This document shows, piece after piece, positions 28,296 through 37,770 of a DNA stretch of 64,000 bases. Origin of the DNA: Sediminibacterium ginsengisoli (GTDB lineage: Bacteria > Bacteroidota > Bacteroidia > Chitinophagales > Chitinophagaceae); contig CAMDLR010000008.1 in the NCBI GenBank assembly GCA_945901845.1, forward strand, positions 16,174 to 80,173, given 5' to 3'. The number at the start of each line of letters is the position of its first letter. The stretch's first letter is position 1. The translations under genes were made by a program, and so were the position numbers. The notes beneath the pieces were generated by a model. The model saw nothing but the letters and a program-made list of their open reading frames with translations, was not told the DNA's origin and searched no databases.

Positions 28296-29217
28296 ATTTT
28301 TGAGTTGATGTGATTTGTAAAAAATAATCTTCCAATGAATGCATGGGCTTTACAGATAATACACCAATACCCATTTCAACTAAATTTTTATGTAAGTTTG
28401 GTAAATATTTTTCGTCGAGCTGCATAAATATCTCTTTATCTTTAGACCGGTTCACAAGCACCTGCTTTGCCCAGCTTGATTGCAATAGCAGTTCGGTTGC
28501 CTGTTTATTATCAAGGGTTTGAATAGCAACCACGGTTTTACTGGTATCAAATAATTCTTTGCTATCCCCTTCTACTAATTTGCAGCCTTTATCAATAATG
28601 ATAAGCCTTGTGGCCACCTGTTCTATTTCAGATAAAAGATGCGAAGAAACCAGCACTGTTTTCCCTTGCTCCCTACTCAATTGTAAAATTAAATTTCTTA
28701 TATCTGCAATACCTTGTGGATCTAATCCATTGGTAGGTTCGTCGAGTAATATGAGCTCCGGATCATTAACCATCGCCATGGCAATGGCAAGTCGTTGTTT
28801 CATCCCTTGCGAAAAAGTACCCACATTATCCTGCGCTCTTGTAGCTAAACCCACCACGTCTAATTCCTGCAATAGCTGCGTTTTGCTTTTTGAAACACCA
28901 CTTAATGCCGAAAATATTTTTAAGTTTTGATAGGCAGTTAAATACTCATACATCGCAGGTTTTTCAATAACTGCGCCTACTTTTTGCATGATTGCAGAAC
29001 GGTTGGCTGCCAGTGGTAAGCCAAATATTTCAATTTCTCCGGCCGTTGGCTCAATAAGCGAAAGCAGCATACGAATGGTGGTGCTTTTACCCGCGCCATT
29101 TTGCCCTAAAAAGCCATACACATCACCCTTATGCACAGAGAAGGATAAATCATTAACTGCTGTAAACTGCTGACCAAAATTTTTGGTGAGCCCCCGCACT
29201 TGAATAACTGAAGACAT
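28288..29217 (-). CDS. ABC transporter ATP-binding protein (ABC-2 exporter)
   Basis: ATPase subunit of 309 residues, CcmA/DrrA-like. Walker A FLGQNGAGKSTTIRML near 35, signature FSQGMKQRLAIAMAM near 137, Walker B LILLDEPTNGLDPQG near 157, and the switch His in VSSHLLSEIE. A C-terminal extension of about 100 residues is typical of this group. Starts with ATG; partner permease overlaps its last eight bases. Just upstream is the atp operon terminator. Confidence 0.92.
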   Translation of the reverse strand: MSSVIQVRGLTKNFGQQFTAVNDLSFSVHKGDVYGFLGQNGAGKSTTIRMLLSLIEPTAGEIEIFGLPLAANRSAIMQKVGAVIEKPAMYEYLTAYQNLKIFSALSGVSKSKTQLLQELDVVGLATRAQDNVGTFSQGMKQRLAIAMAMVNDPELILLDEPTNGLDPQGIADIRNLILQLSREQGKTVLVSSHLLSEIEQVATRLIIIDKGCKLVEGDSKELFDTSKTVVAIQTLDNKQATELLLQSSWAKQVLVNRSKDKEIFMQLDEKYLPNLHKNLVEMGIGVLSVKPMHSLEDYFLQITSTQKYV

Positions 29218-29255
29218 GATATTATAACAAACAACCCTGCAAGATGTTCACAACA

Positions 29256-29285
29256 AAAAAGCCCCCGCAAATGCGGAGGCTTTTT
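29256..29285 (-). terminator. intrinsic terminator of the atp operon
   Basis: On the minus strand a stem of A-rich start plus GCCTCCGC, loop ATTT, GCGGGGGC and a T-tract (one mismatch in about 13 pairs). It lies 18 bp after the atpA stop and before the ABC ATPase gene, so it should end the atpB-E-F-H-A message. Confidence 0.85.
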
Positions 29286-29303
29286 AAAATATAGACAGTG
29301 CTA

Positions 29304-30881
29304 TTACTTGTATTGAGGCATTAACCCTTTAGCTAATTCAACCATTTTATTAAGGCCATCTTCAGGTAAATCTCCTTTTTTGAACGCAGCTAAAACTTCA
29401 GGTAATTTGTTTTCCATTTCCATTAAAAAATGCGCTTCAAATTCTTTTACATTTTTAACAGCTACTTCACGAAGTAAACCTTGTGTACCTAAATAAATGA
29501 TCGCAACTTGCTTTTCAACAGTAAACGGCGTGTACTGAGCTTGCTTTAAAATTTCAACGTTACGTGCACCTTTATCGATTACAGATTTAGTTGCAGCATC
29601 AAGGTCTCCACCAAATTTAGAGAAAGCTTCTAACTCACGGTATAAAGCTTGGTCTAATTTTAAAGTACCCGCTACTTTTTTCATTGACTTAATTTGCGCG
29701 TTACCACCCACACGACTTACAGAGATACCTACGTTAATTGCTGGACGAATACCTGCGTTAAATAAGTTGCCTTCTAAGAAAATCTGACCATCCGTAATTG
29801 AGATTACGTTTGTAGGGATATAGGCAGAAACGTCACCGGCTTGTGTTTCAATAATTGGAAGTGCCGTTAATGAACCACCACCTTTTACTAAATGCTTGAT
29901 AGACGCTGGTAAATCATTCATATTTTTTGCAACATCATCATTTGCGATAACTTTTGCAGCGCGCTCTAATAAACGGCTATGCAAATAGAATACGTCACCA
30001 GGATATGCTTCACGTCCAGGAGGTCTTCTTAAAAGTAATGATACCTCACGGTAAGCAACTGCTTGCTTAGATAAGTCATCAAATACAATTAAAGCAGGTC
30101 TACCAGTATCACGGAAGAATTCTCCAATCGCTGCACCAGCAAATGGCGCATAGAATTGTAGAGGAGCTGGATCTGCAGCTGGAGCAGCAACAATTGTTGT
30201 ATATGCCATCGCACCGTTGTCGGCAAGTGTTTTCATAACACCAGCAACAGTAGATGCTTTTTGACCAATTGCTACATATATACAATAAACAGGCTTACCT
30301 GCATCGTAGAATTCTTTTTGATTGATAATGGTGTCAACACAAATAGCTGTTTTACCCGTTTGACGATCACCAATAACCAACTCACGTTGACCACGACCTA
30401 CCGGAATCATGGCATCGATTGCTTTGATACCTGTTTGTAAAGGTTCTTTAACTGGCTCACGATAAATAACACCCGGCGCTTTACGCTCAAGTGGCATTTC
30501 ATATAATTCACCGGCAATTGGACCCTTACCATCGATAGGCTCACCAAGTGTATTGATCACACGACCAACAACTCCTTCACCAACTTTGATAGAGGCAATC
30601 ATGCCAGTTCTTTTAACTTTTGCTCCTTCTTTAATGGAACCACTCTCTCCCATCAATACCACACCCACATTGTCTTCTTCAAGGTTAAGGGCAATGGCTT
30701 TTGTTCCATTTTCAAATTCTACTAGTTCACCACTGCGTACGCCGTTAAGGCCATATACACGGGCAATACCGTCTCCCACTTGTAATACGGTACCTACTTC
30801 CTCTAAGTCAGCACTTGCATTAAAATTGCTTAATTGCTGTCTGAGTATCGCTGATATTTCATCGGGTTTAATGTCGGCCAT
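29304..30881 (-). CDS. atpA: ATP synthase F1 subunit alpha
   Basis: Non-catalytic nucleotide-binding subunit of F1, forming the alpha3beta3 hexamer. The 525 residues have Walker [14 protein letters not shown] near 170, the PAIRE-type region, and the conserved arginine finger segment ([18 protein letters not shown] near 375). It follows atpH by 27 bp and is the last gene of the operon before the terminator; atpG, often next, is not here. Confidence 0.98.
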   Translation of the reverse strand: MADIKPDEISAILRQQLSNFNASADLEEVGTVLQVGDGIARVYGLNGVRSGELVEFENGTKAIALNLEEDNVGVVLMGESGSIKEGAKVKRTGMIASIKVGEGVVGRVINTLGEPIDGKGPIAGELYEMPLERKAPGVIYREPVKEPLQTGIKAIDAMIPVGRGQRELVIGDRQTGKTAICVDTIINQKEFYDAGKPVYCIYVAIGQKASTVAGVMKTLADNGAMAYTTIVAAPAADPAPLQFYAPFAGAAIGEFFRDTGRPALIVFDDLSKQAVAYREVSLLLRRPPGREAYPGDVFYLHSRLLERAAKVIANDDVAKNMNDLPASIKHLVKGGGSLTALPIIETQAGDVSAYIPTNVISITDGQIFLEGNLFNAGIRPAINVGISVSRVGGNAQIKSMKKVAGTLKLDQALYRELEAFSKFGGDLDAATKSVIDKGARNVEILKQAQYTPFTVEKQVAIIYLGTQGLLREVAVKNVKEFEAHFLMEMENKLPEVLAAFKKGDLPEDGLNKMVELAKGLMPQYK

Positions 30882-30908
30882 GATATTCTATTTATAAATG
30901 ATGATTTA

Positions 30909-31472
30909 TTATTTTATTTGCGGAACAAATAAGTTCTGCTGAAATTGTTTTTTAATATCTCTTAAATCTCTTACCACACTTGCATCTACTAGGTTGTTAT
31001 CAAACTCTAATACAAATCCACCAATTAATGAAGGATCTACTTTAGATACTAATTCTACACTTGCAAACGAATGGGCTGTTTTTACTTTTTGCGCAATGGC
31101 ATGTTGCAATTCGGCGCTCACTTCTACAGCAGTAGTAAGGGTCACTTTATGAATGTCTTTTAAAGCATTGTATTGTTCTACAAATGCAGTCGCAATTTCT
31201 GGCAAATCACTTTCTCTCCCTTTTCTAACGAGTAGGTTATTAAAAGCAGCTGTAAGTTCACTTAGCTTTCCAGTTGTAACCGCAGCTATAATGCTATTTT
31301 TTTGATCGGCTTTAATGATGGGGCTACGCAAAAGATTTACGAAATCTGAGCTAGCCGCACATACAGCCTGCAAATATTTCATGTCTGCATAAGCTGTATC
31401 CAACTGGCCTTTTTCGATGGCTAGGTCCAATAAACTTTTTGCATACCTGCTGGCTAATCTTGGATTGGGCAT
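30909..31472 (-). CDS. atpH: ATP synthase F1 subunit delta
   Basis: Connects the stator stalk to the top of F1. The 187 residues match the OSCP/delta family: NPRLASRYAKSLLDLAIEKG at the start, an alpha-helical N-terminal domain, and the closing LIGGFVLEFDNNLVDASV. Starts 5 bp after atpF. Confidence 0.94.
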   Translation of the reverse strand: MPNPRLASRYAKSLLDLAIEKGQLDTAYADMKYLQAVCAASSDFVNLLRSPIIKADQKNSIIAAVTTGKLSELTAAFNNLLVRKGRESDLPEIATAFVEQYNALKDIHKVTLTTAVEVSAELQHAIAQKVKTAHSFASVELVSKVDPSLIGGFVLEFDNNLVDASVVRDLRDIKKQFQQNLFVPQIK

Positions 31473-31477
31473 TTTGC

Positions 31478-31996
31478 TTAGTTTAATTTAACGCCTTCAG
31501 CTAATTCGTTGATATATGTTTCTTGTGCTGCTTTATTGCTTAATTCTTTGTGCAACACTTTTTCTGCTACTTCAATAACAAGCGCACCTACTTGATTTTT
31601 TACATCAGTTAATGCAGCATTTTTTTGTTGGTTGATGGCAACTTGTGCATCAGCAACAATTGAATCGTACTGTGCTTTTGCTTTTTCTTTAGCATCGGCA
31701 ACCATTTTGTCGGCAGTTTCTTTTGCTTCTTTGATCAAAGTAGCTCTTTCTTCACGTGCCTTTGCTAACAAAGCTTCGTTTTCAGATTGCATAGTAGCTA
31801 ACTCAGACTTCATTTTGTCAGCCCTTGCTAAAGCATCTTCGATACCTTGCTCACGATCATTGATCGCTTTTAAAATAGGTTTCCATGCAAATTTACCTAG
31901 TACTACTAATAGCAAAAGGAATGCAACGGTGTTCCAGAATACAAGTCCGATATCAGGTAATACCAGCGGATTGATCTCTAACAACATAAAAGACAT
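31478..31996 (-). CDS. atpF: ATP synthase Fo subunit b
   Basis: Stator stalk: one membrane helix (residues about 15 to 35, IGLVFWNTVAFLLLLVVL) and a long Ala/Glu/Lys-rich coiled coil that dimerises and holds F1 against rotation. 172 residues. An inner ATG at residue 4 (MLLEINP) is an alternative start. A strong hairpin precedes it in the atpE-atpF space. Confidence 0.95.
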   Translation of the reverse strand: MSFMLLEINPLVLPDIGLVFWNTVAFLLLLVVLGKFAWKPILKAINDREQGIEDALARADKMKSELATMQSENEALLAKAREERATLIKEAKETADKMVADAKEKAKAQYDSIVADAQVAINQQKNAALTDVKNQVGALVIEVAEKVLHKELSNKAAQETYINELAEGVKLN

Positions 31997-32026
31997 TTAT
32001 CTTAATTAAAAAAAATCTTGAAAAAA

Positions 32027-32061
32027 TACAAGGTCTGTTGCCCTTTGCGCGAGACCTTGTA
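32027..32061 (-). promoter_or_regulatory. strong intergenic hairpin between atpE and atpF
   Basis: A perfect ten-base inverted repeat: TACAAGGTCT (32027..32036) and AGACCTTGTA (32052..32061) around a 15-base loop. No T-tract follows in the direction of transcription, so it is not a classical terminator. It may stabilise the 3' end of an atpE segment or reduce read-through into atpF, which would fit the higher need for subunit c. Confidence 0.5.
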
Positions 32062-32075
32062 TAACATTTTACGGA

Positions 32076-32306
<231 letters not shown>

Positions 32307-32334
32307 TTATTGAAAAAAAAGTTATTAAAATATT

Positions 32335-33480
32335 TTAATGATGAGCCGCTTCTCCATGTGCGTCATGGTGATGCTCCTCTGTGGCCATTCCAATATACAT
32401 CGCAGCAAGCATGGTAAAGATGAAGGCCTGCAAAAATGCAACCAACAACTCAATTAGACCAATAAACACTGCGAATGGAACAGCAATTGCTGAAGCAAAA
32501 ACCGTTTTGAATATGAAGATCAAACAAATCAAACTTAATACTAGAATGTGGCCTGCAGTAATGTTCGCAAACAATCGAATCATTAAAGAGATAGGCTTTG
32601 TAAACACACCAATTAACTCGATGGGTGCTAAAAATAATTTCATGCTCCAGTGCATGCCTGGCATCCAAAAAATGTGTTCCCAGTAGCTTTTATTAGCGCT
32701 CACATTAACCACGATAAACACAAATACAGCAAGTGTCATAGTAAATGCAATGTTACCGCTCACGTTGGCCCCACCTGGAAAAAATGGAATAAGTCCTAAA
32801 AAGTTATTGATTAAAATCAAAAAGAAAATCGTTAATAAAAACGGCATGTATTTGCCCGCTTTTTTTGCACCAATATTTGGAATAGCCACTTCATCTCTTA
32901 CAAATAAAATAATAGGCTCCATAAAAGATTGAAGTCCTTTAGGTGCCGATTTTACACCTGTTTTTTTATACCCTGCAGCAGCACTTAATAATAATACTAG
33001 TAAAATAAAAACAGAAACAAATAAACTTGCTACGTTTTTAGTAATAGAAAAATCCCATAATTGTTTGCTTGCTTCCTCATCAACGTTTCCGCTAGCGTCA
33101 ACAATTTTTGTTTTGCCTTTAATTAATTTATAGTCAAAATTGCCTTTGTAAATCGCTGGTTCGTGGTGCTCGTCTACTAATTTTTCAGAGGAGAAAACCT
33201 CGAAACCTTTAGACGTTTTTAAAATAACAGGCAAGTAAATGGATGTGTGACCCCATAAATGCCAGCTATGGTCATCTTTGATATGCTCTAAAATGGTTTC
33301 GGTAACATTAAAATCACCCTCTTTTTTAGCACCATGCCCTTCTGTTGCAGGTGTAGCTTCTACACCCGCTCCTGCAGGTGCTGGTGTATGATTTTCCCCA
33401 GCAAATGCCTCGGTCGCTAACAGCAACGAAAAAACGCTGAAAGTCTTTATCAGTAAAGATTTAATGCTTCTAAACGTCAT
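32335..33480 (-). CDS. atpB: ATP synthase Fo subunit a, N-terminally extended
   Basis: Proton channel of Fo. The 381 residues from the ATG at 33480 begin with a signal-like stretch (SIKSLLIKTFSVFSLLLATEAFAG) and a periplasmic, His-rich extension of about 150 residues that is typical of Bacteroidota. The core follows with the essential Arg in LMIRLFANITAGHI. The C-terminus ends HHHDAHGEAAHH. An upstream in-frame extension would cross the TATCTTTG promoter and is rejected. Confidence 0.95.
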   Translation of the reverse strand: MTFRSIKSLLIKTFSVFSLLLATEAFAGENHTPAPAGAGVEATPATEGHGAKKEGDFNVTETILEHIKDDHSWHLWGHTSIYLPVILKTSKGFEVFSSEKLVDEHHEPAIYKGNFDYKLIKGKTKIVDASGNVDEEASKQLWDFSITKNVASLFVSVFILLVLLLSAAAGYKKTGVKSAPKGLQSFMEPIILFVRDEVAIPNIGAKKAGKYMPFLLTIFFLILINNFLGLIPFFPGGANVSGNIAFTMTLAVFVFIVVNVSANKSYWEHIFWMPGMHWSMKLFLAPIELIGVFTKPISLMIRLFANITAGHILVLSLICLIFIFKTVFASAIAVPFAVFIGLIELLVAFLQAFIFTMLAAMYIGMATEEHHHDAHGEAAHH

Positions 33481-33500
33481 ACCTTTCTCGAAATTTGCGG

Positions 33501-33508
33501 CAAAGATA
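33501..33508 (-). promoter_or_regulatory. candidate promoter of the atp operon (-7 element)
   Basis: TATCTTTG on the minus strand fits TAnnTTTG, 20 bases before the atpB ATG. It would drive atpB-E-F-H-A to the terminator at 29256. Confidence 0.52.
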
Positions 33509-33583
33509 GGGATTATACCCCTGAAATAAGTAAAAGAAAGCAACTAAAATTGAAGAAAAAAGCGGCTTTTTTTGACGCAAAAC

Positions 33584-35401
33584 CTACACAGAATGGGTGT
33601 TTTTTGTTTCGAACTGCATTTCGTACAAACGGGCATAAAAACCGTTCTTTTGAAGGAGTGATTCGTGGTTACCGGTCTCTTTTACCTCTCCCTTATCAAG
33701 AACAATGATTAAATCGGCCTTGCGGATAGTGGACAGGCGGTGTGCAATAACGATTGAAGTTCTGCCAGTTATGAGTGTTTCAGTGGCTTTTTCAATGAGC
33801 TGCTCCGTTTCAGAGTCGACAGAGGAAGTAGCCTCATCTAGCACCAAAATAGCTGGATTATAAAGTAGCGCCCTTATAAACGAAATAAGCTGTCGCTGAC
33901 CTAAACTTAAGGTGGCGCCCCGTTCCATCACATGATAATGATACCCGCCAGGTAATTGCATGATAAAATCATGTAACCCCATTAGTTTCGCAGCATTCAT
34001 TACGTCCGCGTCAGAAATATTGGGGTTTCGAAGGGTAATATTGTCTAAAATAGAGCCAGAAAAAAGAAAAACATCTTGTAAAACCACACCTATATTGCGT
34101 CTTAGGCTTTCTAAAGTATACGCTGTAACTGGCTTTTGGTCAAGTAATAAATCGCCCTTGTTTATCGTGTAAAGACGGTTAAGTAGGCTTATTATGGAGG
34201 TTTTTCCGCTTCCTGTATGGCCAACAAGTGCTACGGTTTGTCCAGCGACAACAGAAAAATTTATGCCTTTTAAAACGTACTGCTCCGCTTTGTAAGCAAA
34301 CCAAACATCCTTAAAATCAATATTTCCTTGTAAAACGCCAGCGTCTACACTATCGATACTGTCCGGCGGCATTTGATCTGGATTGTCCATCACTTTGAAC
34401 ACCCTTTCGGCGGCCACCATGCCCATTTGAAGCACATTAAATTTATCGGCAATCACGCGAAGTGGTCTAAACAACTGATTTAAATAGAGTATAAAAGACA
34501 TAAGTAGCCCAGCGTCAAGTGCATTACCTGCAATAAACCAAACCAACAGACCGGTACTAATGGCAAGCACCACTTCGACGATTGGGAAAAACACAGAATA
34601 GGCAAAAATTGCTTTGATATTTGCCAACCGGTGTTCGGCATTAATTTTTTTAAACTTGTCCAGTTCTCGGCCCTCTGCAGCAAAAGCTTGTACCACCGCC
34701 ATGCCAGACAAATGTTCTTGGATAAATGCATTTAAACTGGCCACAGCATTACGCACTTCAACAAAACTTTTATTGACGCTTTCTTTGAAAAAATAGGTAG
34801 CAATAATCATGATTGGAAATGGCGCCAAGCTTACAAGTGTGAGCTGCCAATTTATCCAAAACATGGTACCTAGTGTAAATACAATCGTAAGTAAATCCGC
34901 AATGATTGGAATAAGCCCATCCGAAAAAATATCATTGATCCGCTCAATATCATCGATGGTTCGAGTGGTTAGGGTTCCAATAGGGGTTTTATCAAATTGA
35001 CGTAAATGAAGACCGACGATTTTTTCATAGACTGCTATCCGCAAATCCTTTACTACCCGCTGTCCTAGGGCTGCTGTCATAAATGAAAAGAAAAACCGAA
35101 TGGCCGTTTCAACAAATAAAAATACCACTTGAAAAAGGGTTACCGCGATGATAAATTTAGAAGCATCGGACAAATGTTGCTCGGCAATAAACAAGCGCAG
35201 CCAGGCCGGAATATGCACTGCTTTTCCGGTGGCCATATCCACTGTCAATTGAATTAAATAAGGACGAACTGGCGCAAAAATAGCCATCACGATAGCCAGC
35301 AAAACACTTCCATAAAAAATGACACGGTAGGGTTTTACAAATTTGAAAACCCGTACTAATAATAAAAAACTAAATACTTTTTTAGGTGCCGACGTGCTCA
35401 T
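33584..35401 (-). CDS. ABC exporter, fused membrane and ATPase domains (MsbA/ABCB-like)
   Basis: A half-transporter of 605 residues from the chosen ATG at 35401. Six membrane helices occupy residues 1 to about 330, then the ATPase: Walker A VGHTGSGKTSIISLLNRL, signature LSLGQRQLISF, Walker B ILVLDEATSSVD, switch His in IVIAHRLSTI. Such proteins export lipids or drugs; MsbA-like lipid A flipping is possible but cannot be proved here. Divergent from rsh, and followed on the same strand by the atp operon. Confidence 0.9.
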   Translation of the reverse strand: MSTSAPKKVFSFLLLVRVFKFVKPYRVIFYGSVLLAIVMAIFAPVRPYLIQLTVDMATGKAVHIPAWLRLFIAEQHLSDASKFIIAVTLFQVVFLFVETAIRFFFSFMTAALGQRVVKDLRIAVYEKIVGLHLRQFDKTPIGTLTTRTIDDIERINDIFSDGLIPIIADLLTIVFTLGTMFWINWQLTLVSLAPFPIMIIATYFFKESVNKSFVEVRNAVASLNAFIQEHLSGMAVVQAFAAEGRELDKFKKINAEHRLANIKAIFAYSVFFPIVEVVLAISTGLLVWFIAGNALDAGLLMSFILYLNQLFRPLRVIADKFNVLQMGMVAAERVFKVMDNPDQMPPDSIDSVDAGVLQGNIDFKDVWFAYKAEQYVLKGINFSVVAGQTVALVGHTGSGKTSIISLLNRLYTINKGDLLLDQKPVTAYTLESLRRNIGVVLQDVFLFSGSILDNITLRNPNISDADVMNAAKLMGLHDFIMQLPGGYHYHVMERGATLSLGQRQLISFIRALLYNPAILVLDEATSSVDSETEQLIEKATETLITGRTSIVIAHRLSTIRKADLIIVLDKGEVKETGNHESLLQKNGFYARLYEMQFETKNTHSV

Positions 35402-35410
35402 AGTGAAATG

Positions 35411-35418
35411 CAAATGTA
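35411..35418 (-). promoter_or_regulatory. candidate promoter of the ABC exporter (-7 element)
   Basis: TACATTTG on the minus strand, nine bases before the ATG at 35401. It lies in the 58-bp space shared with rsh, which has only an imperfect element (TATATTCG at 35444). Confidence 0.4.
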
Positions 35419-35459
35419 AGCACAAAAAAAGCGGGCTAATTCGTATATTCGTAAAAGAT

Positions 35460-37721
35460 ATGGATCAGGACCCGCAAATGAGTGCCGAACATGCACTTCC
35501 AAAATATAATTTAAACGCCGAGCAAGAGAAAAACGAAATCGTTAGGCATTACCGTGCACTCTCACGAAGCTTGCGCCCTAAATTAAAAAAAGGCGATAAA
35601 GAACTGGTAAGGCAGGCTTTTGAAATGGCTGCCGATGCGCACAAAACCATGCGCCGAAAAAATGGTGAGCCGTATATTTTGCATCCCATTGCTGTTGCCA
35701 TGATTTGTGTAGAAGAAATTGGCTTAGGGGTAAGAAGTACTATTTGCGCACTCTTACACGACACGGTAGAAGATACCGATATTTCGCTTGAAGACGTACA
35801 ACGTGAGTTTGGTACCGAAATCGCAAAAATTGTGGATGGCCTTACCAAAATTTCTACGGTAATGGACACCAATACTTCGCAACAAGCAGAAAATTTTAAA
35901 AAGATTTTATTAACCCTTACCGATGATCCTCGCGTGATACTTATTAAACTAGCAGACCGCTTACACAATATGCGTACGCTAGACCATATGAAAAAAGAAA
36001 AGCAATTAAAAATTGCTTCCGAAACTATTTGGGTATACGCACCGCTTGCGCACCGAATGGGATTGTACAATGTAAAAACAGAGCTCGAAGATTTATCCAT
36101 GAAATACATGGAGCCAGAGGGATACAAAGACATTGCACAAAAATTAGCAGAAACAAAAAGAGAACGTACCAGGTATATCAATGAGTTTGTAAAGCCTATT
36201 AAAGAGAAATTAACAAATAGTGGTTTTGAATTTGAGATACATGGTAGACCTAAAAGCATACACTCCATTTGGAATAAAATAAAAAAGAAAGGTGTTGCTT
36301 TTGAAGAAGTGTATGACCTTTTTGCCATTCGAATTATTTTAGATTCGGCGCCAGAAAAAGAAAAAGAAGATTGTTGGAAAGTATATTCGACAATCACAGA
36401 CGAATACATGCCATCTCCAGAGCGTTTAAGAGACTGGCTGAGTAACCCCAAAAGCAATGGATACGAGGCTTTGCACACAACTGTAATGGGGCCACAAGGC
36501 AAATGGGTAGAGGTTCAAATTCGTTCTAAACGTATGAACGAAATTGCAGAAAAAGGTTTAGCCGCGCATTTTAAATACAAAGAAGGAAACGATTCAGAAG
36601 ACCGTTTTGATAAATGGTTTGGACAAATTAGAGAAGTATTAAGTACACAAGATGGTGCAGGCCTAGATTTTTTACAGGATTTTAAAACTTCGTTTTTAGC
36701 GGAAGAAATTTACGTGTACACGCCAAAGGGTGAAGTAAAAATGCTACCCACTGGAAGCACCGCACTAGACTTTGCATTTGCTATTCACTCTGCAGTGGGA
36801 TCTAAATGTATTGGTGCTAAAGTGCAACATAAATTAGTGCCATTAAGTCATCTGCTTCGCAGTGGAGATCAGATAGAAATTATTACAAGTAACAAACAAA
36901 AACCTTCCGAAGATTGGCTCGGTTTTGTAGTAACGGCGAAAGCAAAAAATAAAATTAAAGATGCGTTAAGGGAAGAAAAAAGAACCATTGCCGAAGATGG
37001 AAAATATGTGCTTCAACGCAAATTAGAGAGTATGGGTGCGACTTATAGCCAGCATAACATAGACGAGCTGGTACATTTTTATAAGCTGCCATCGGGTCTC
37101 GATTTGCATTATAAAATTGCGACCAAATCTCTTGATTTAAAGGAACTTAAAGACTTTACGGTACATGGCGATAAAATTGAACTTCCAAAGCCAAAGCCAA
37201 GTTTGAGTGAGATCAGCACCGAACCGGGAGCTGGCAAAATCTACTCTAAAAAAGAATCTGAACTCATAATTTTTGGAGAAAGCAGTGATAAAATCAAGTA
37301 CGCCCTTGGCAGGTGTTGCAACCCAATACCAGGTGATGATGTATTTGGCTTTGTAAGTACCGGCAAAGGCCTCATAATACATAGGACCAACTGCCCCAAT
37401 GCTACCCAATTATTAGCCAATTACGGACACCGAGTTGTTAAAACCAAGTGGGCTAAAAACAAAGAAATATCATTTTTAACGGGTCTTAAAATTGTAGGAC
37501 TCGACGATGTGGGGGTTATCAATAAAATTACCAATATTATTAGTGGTGATTTACGCATCAATATTGCAGGCCTTACCATCGAATCCAAAGAAGGCCTTTT
37601 TGAGGGTACCATAAAAATATTTGTACACGACAAAGAAGAGCTAGAAGCACTTGTTACTAGGCTAAAAGCCCTTCATGGGATCCAAACCGTAGACCGGTTT
37701 GACGCAGAAGCAGAAAATTAA
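35460..37721 (+). CDS. bifunctional (p)ppGpp synthetase/hydrolase (Rel/SpoT homologue)
   Basis: Makes and removes the alarmone (p)ppGpp in response to starvation. Order in 753 residues from the ATG at 35460: HD hydrolase domain with His100-Asp101 in LLHDTVEDTD, synthetase domain (GRPKSIHSIWNKIKKK, NPKSNGYEALHT), TGS domain (IYVYTPKGEVKMLPTGST), then a Cys-rich helical segment and an ACT domain at the end. An intact HD motif argues for hydrolase activity in addition to synthesis. An upstream extension overlaps the divergent ABC gene and is not homologous. Confidence 0.95.
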   Translation: MDQDPQMSAEHALPKYNLNAEQEKNEIVRHYRALSRSLRPKLKKGDKELVRQAFEMAADAHKTMRRKNGEPYILHPIAVAMICVEEIGLGVRSTICALLHDTVEDTDISLEDVQREFGTEIAKIVDGLTKISTVMDTNTSQQAENFKKILLTLTDDPRVILIKLADRLHNMRTLDHMKKEKQLKIASETIWVYAPLAHRMGLYNVKTELEDLSMKYMEPEGYKDIAQKLAETKRERTRYINEFVKPIKEKLTNSGFEFEIHGRPKSIHSIWNKIKKKGVAFEEVYDLFAIRIILDSAPEKEKEDCWKVYSTITDEYMPSPERLRDWLSNPKSNGYEALHTTVMGPQGKWVEVQIRSKRMNEIAEKGLAAHFKYKEGNDSEDRFDKWFGQIREVLSTQDGAGLDFLQDFKTSFLAEEIYVYTPKGEVKMLPTGSTALDFAFAIHSAVGSKCIGAKVQHKLVPLSHLLRSGDQIEIITSNKQKPSEDWLGFVVTAKAKNKIKDALREEKRTIAEDGKYVLQRKLESMGATYSQHNIDELVHFYKLPSGLDLHYKIATKSLDLKELKDFTVHGDKIELPKPKPSLSEISTEPGAGKIYSKKESELIIFGESSDKIKYALGRCCNPIPGDDVFGFVSTGKGLIIHRTNCPNATQLLANYGHRVVKTKWAKNKEISFLTGLKIVGLDDVGVINKITNIISGDLRINIAGLTIESKEGLFEGTIKIFVHDKEELEALVTRLKALHGIQTVDRFDAEAEN

Positions 37722-37744
37722 TTTTTATTAGGACTTCCAAGACT

Positions 37745-37752
37745 TATTTTTG
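37745..37752 (+). promoter_or_regulatory. candidate promoter of purA (-7 element)
   Basis: TATTTTTG fits TAnnTTTG, 18 bases before the purA ATG at 37771, in the 49-bp space after rsh. Confidence 0.45.
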
Positions 37753-37770
37753 TTCCTCAAATTTGAATTT

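Noticed and set aside
33556..33574. A-rich/T-rich palindrome after the ABC exporter gene
   Set aside because: The stem is almost only A-T pairs around a three-base loop, and it is followed by no clear T-tract beyond the stem; too weak for a terminator call.
35549..36502. Long minus-strand open frame (317 codons) opposite rsh
   Set aside because: It is fully antisense to a strongly conserved enzyme; the predicted protein is Ser/Phe/Leu-rich without family likeness, a normal shadow of codon bias.
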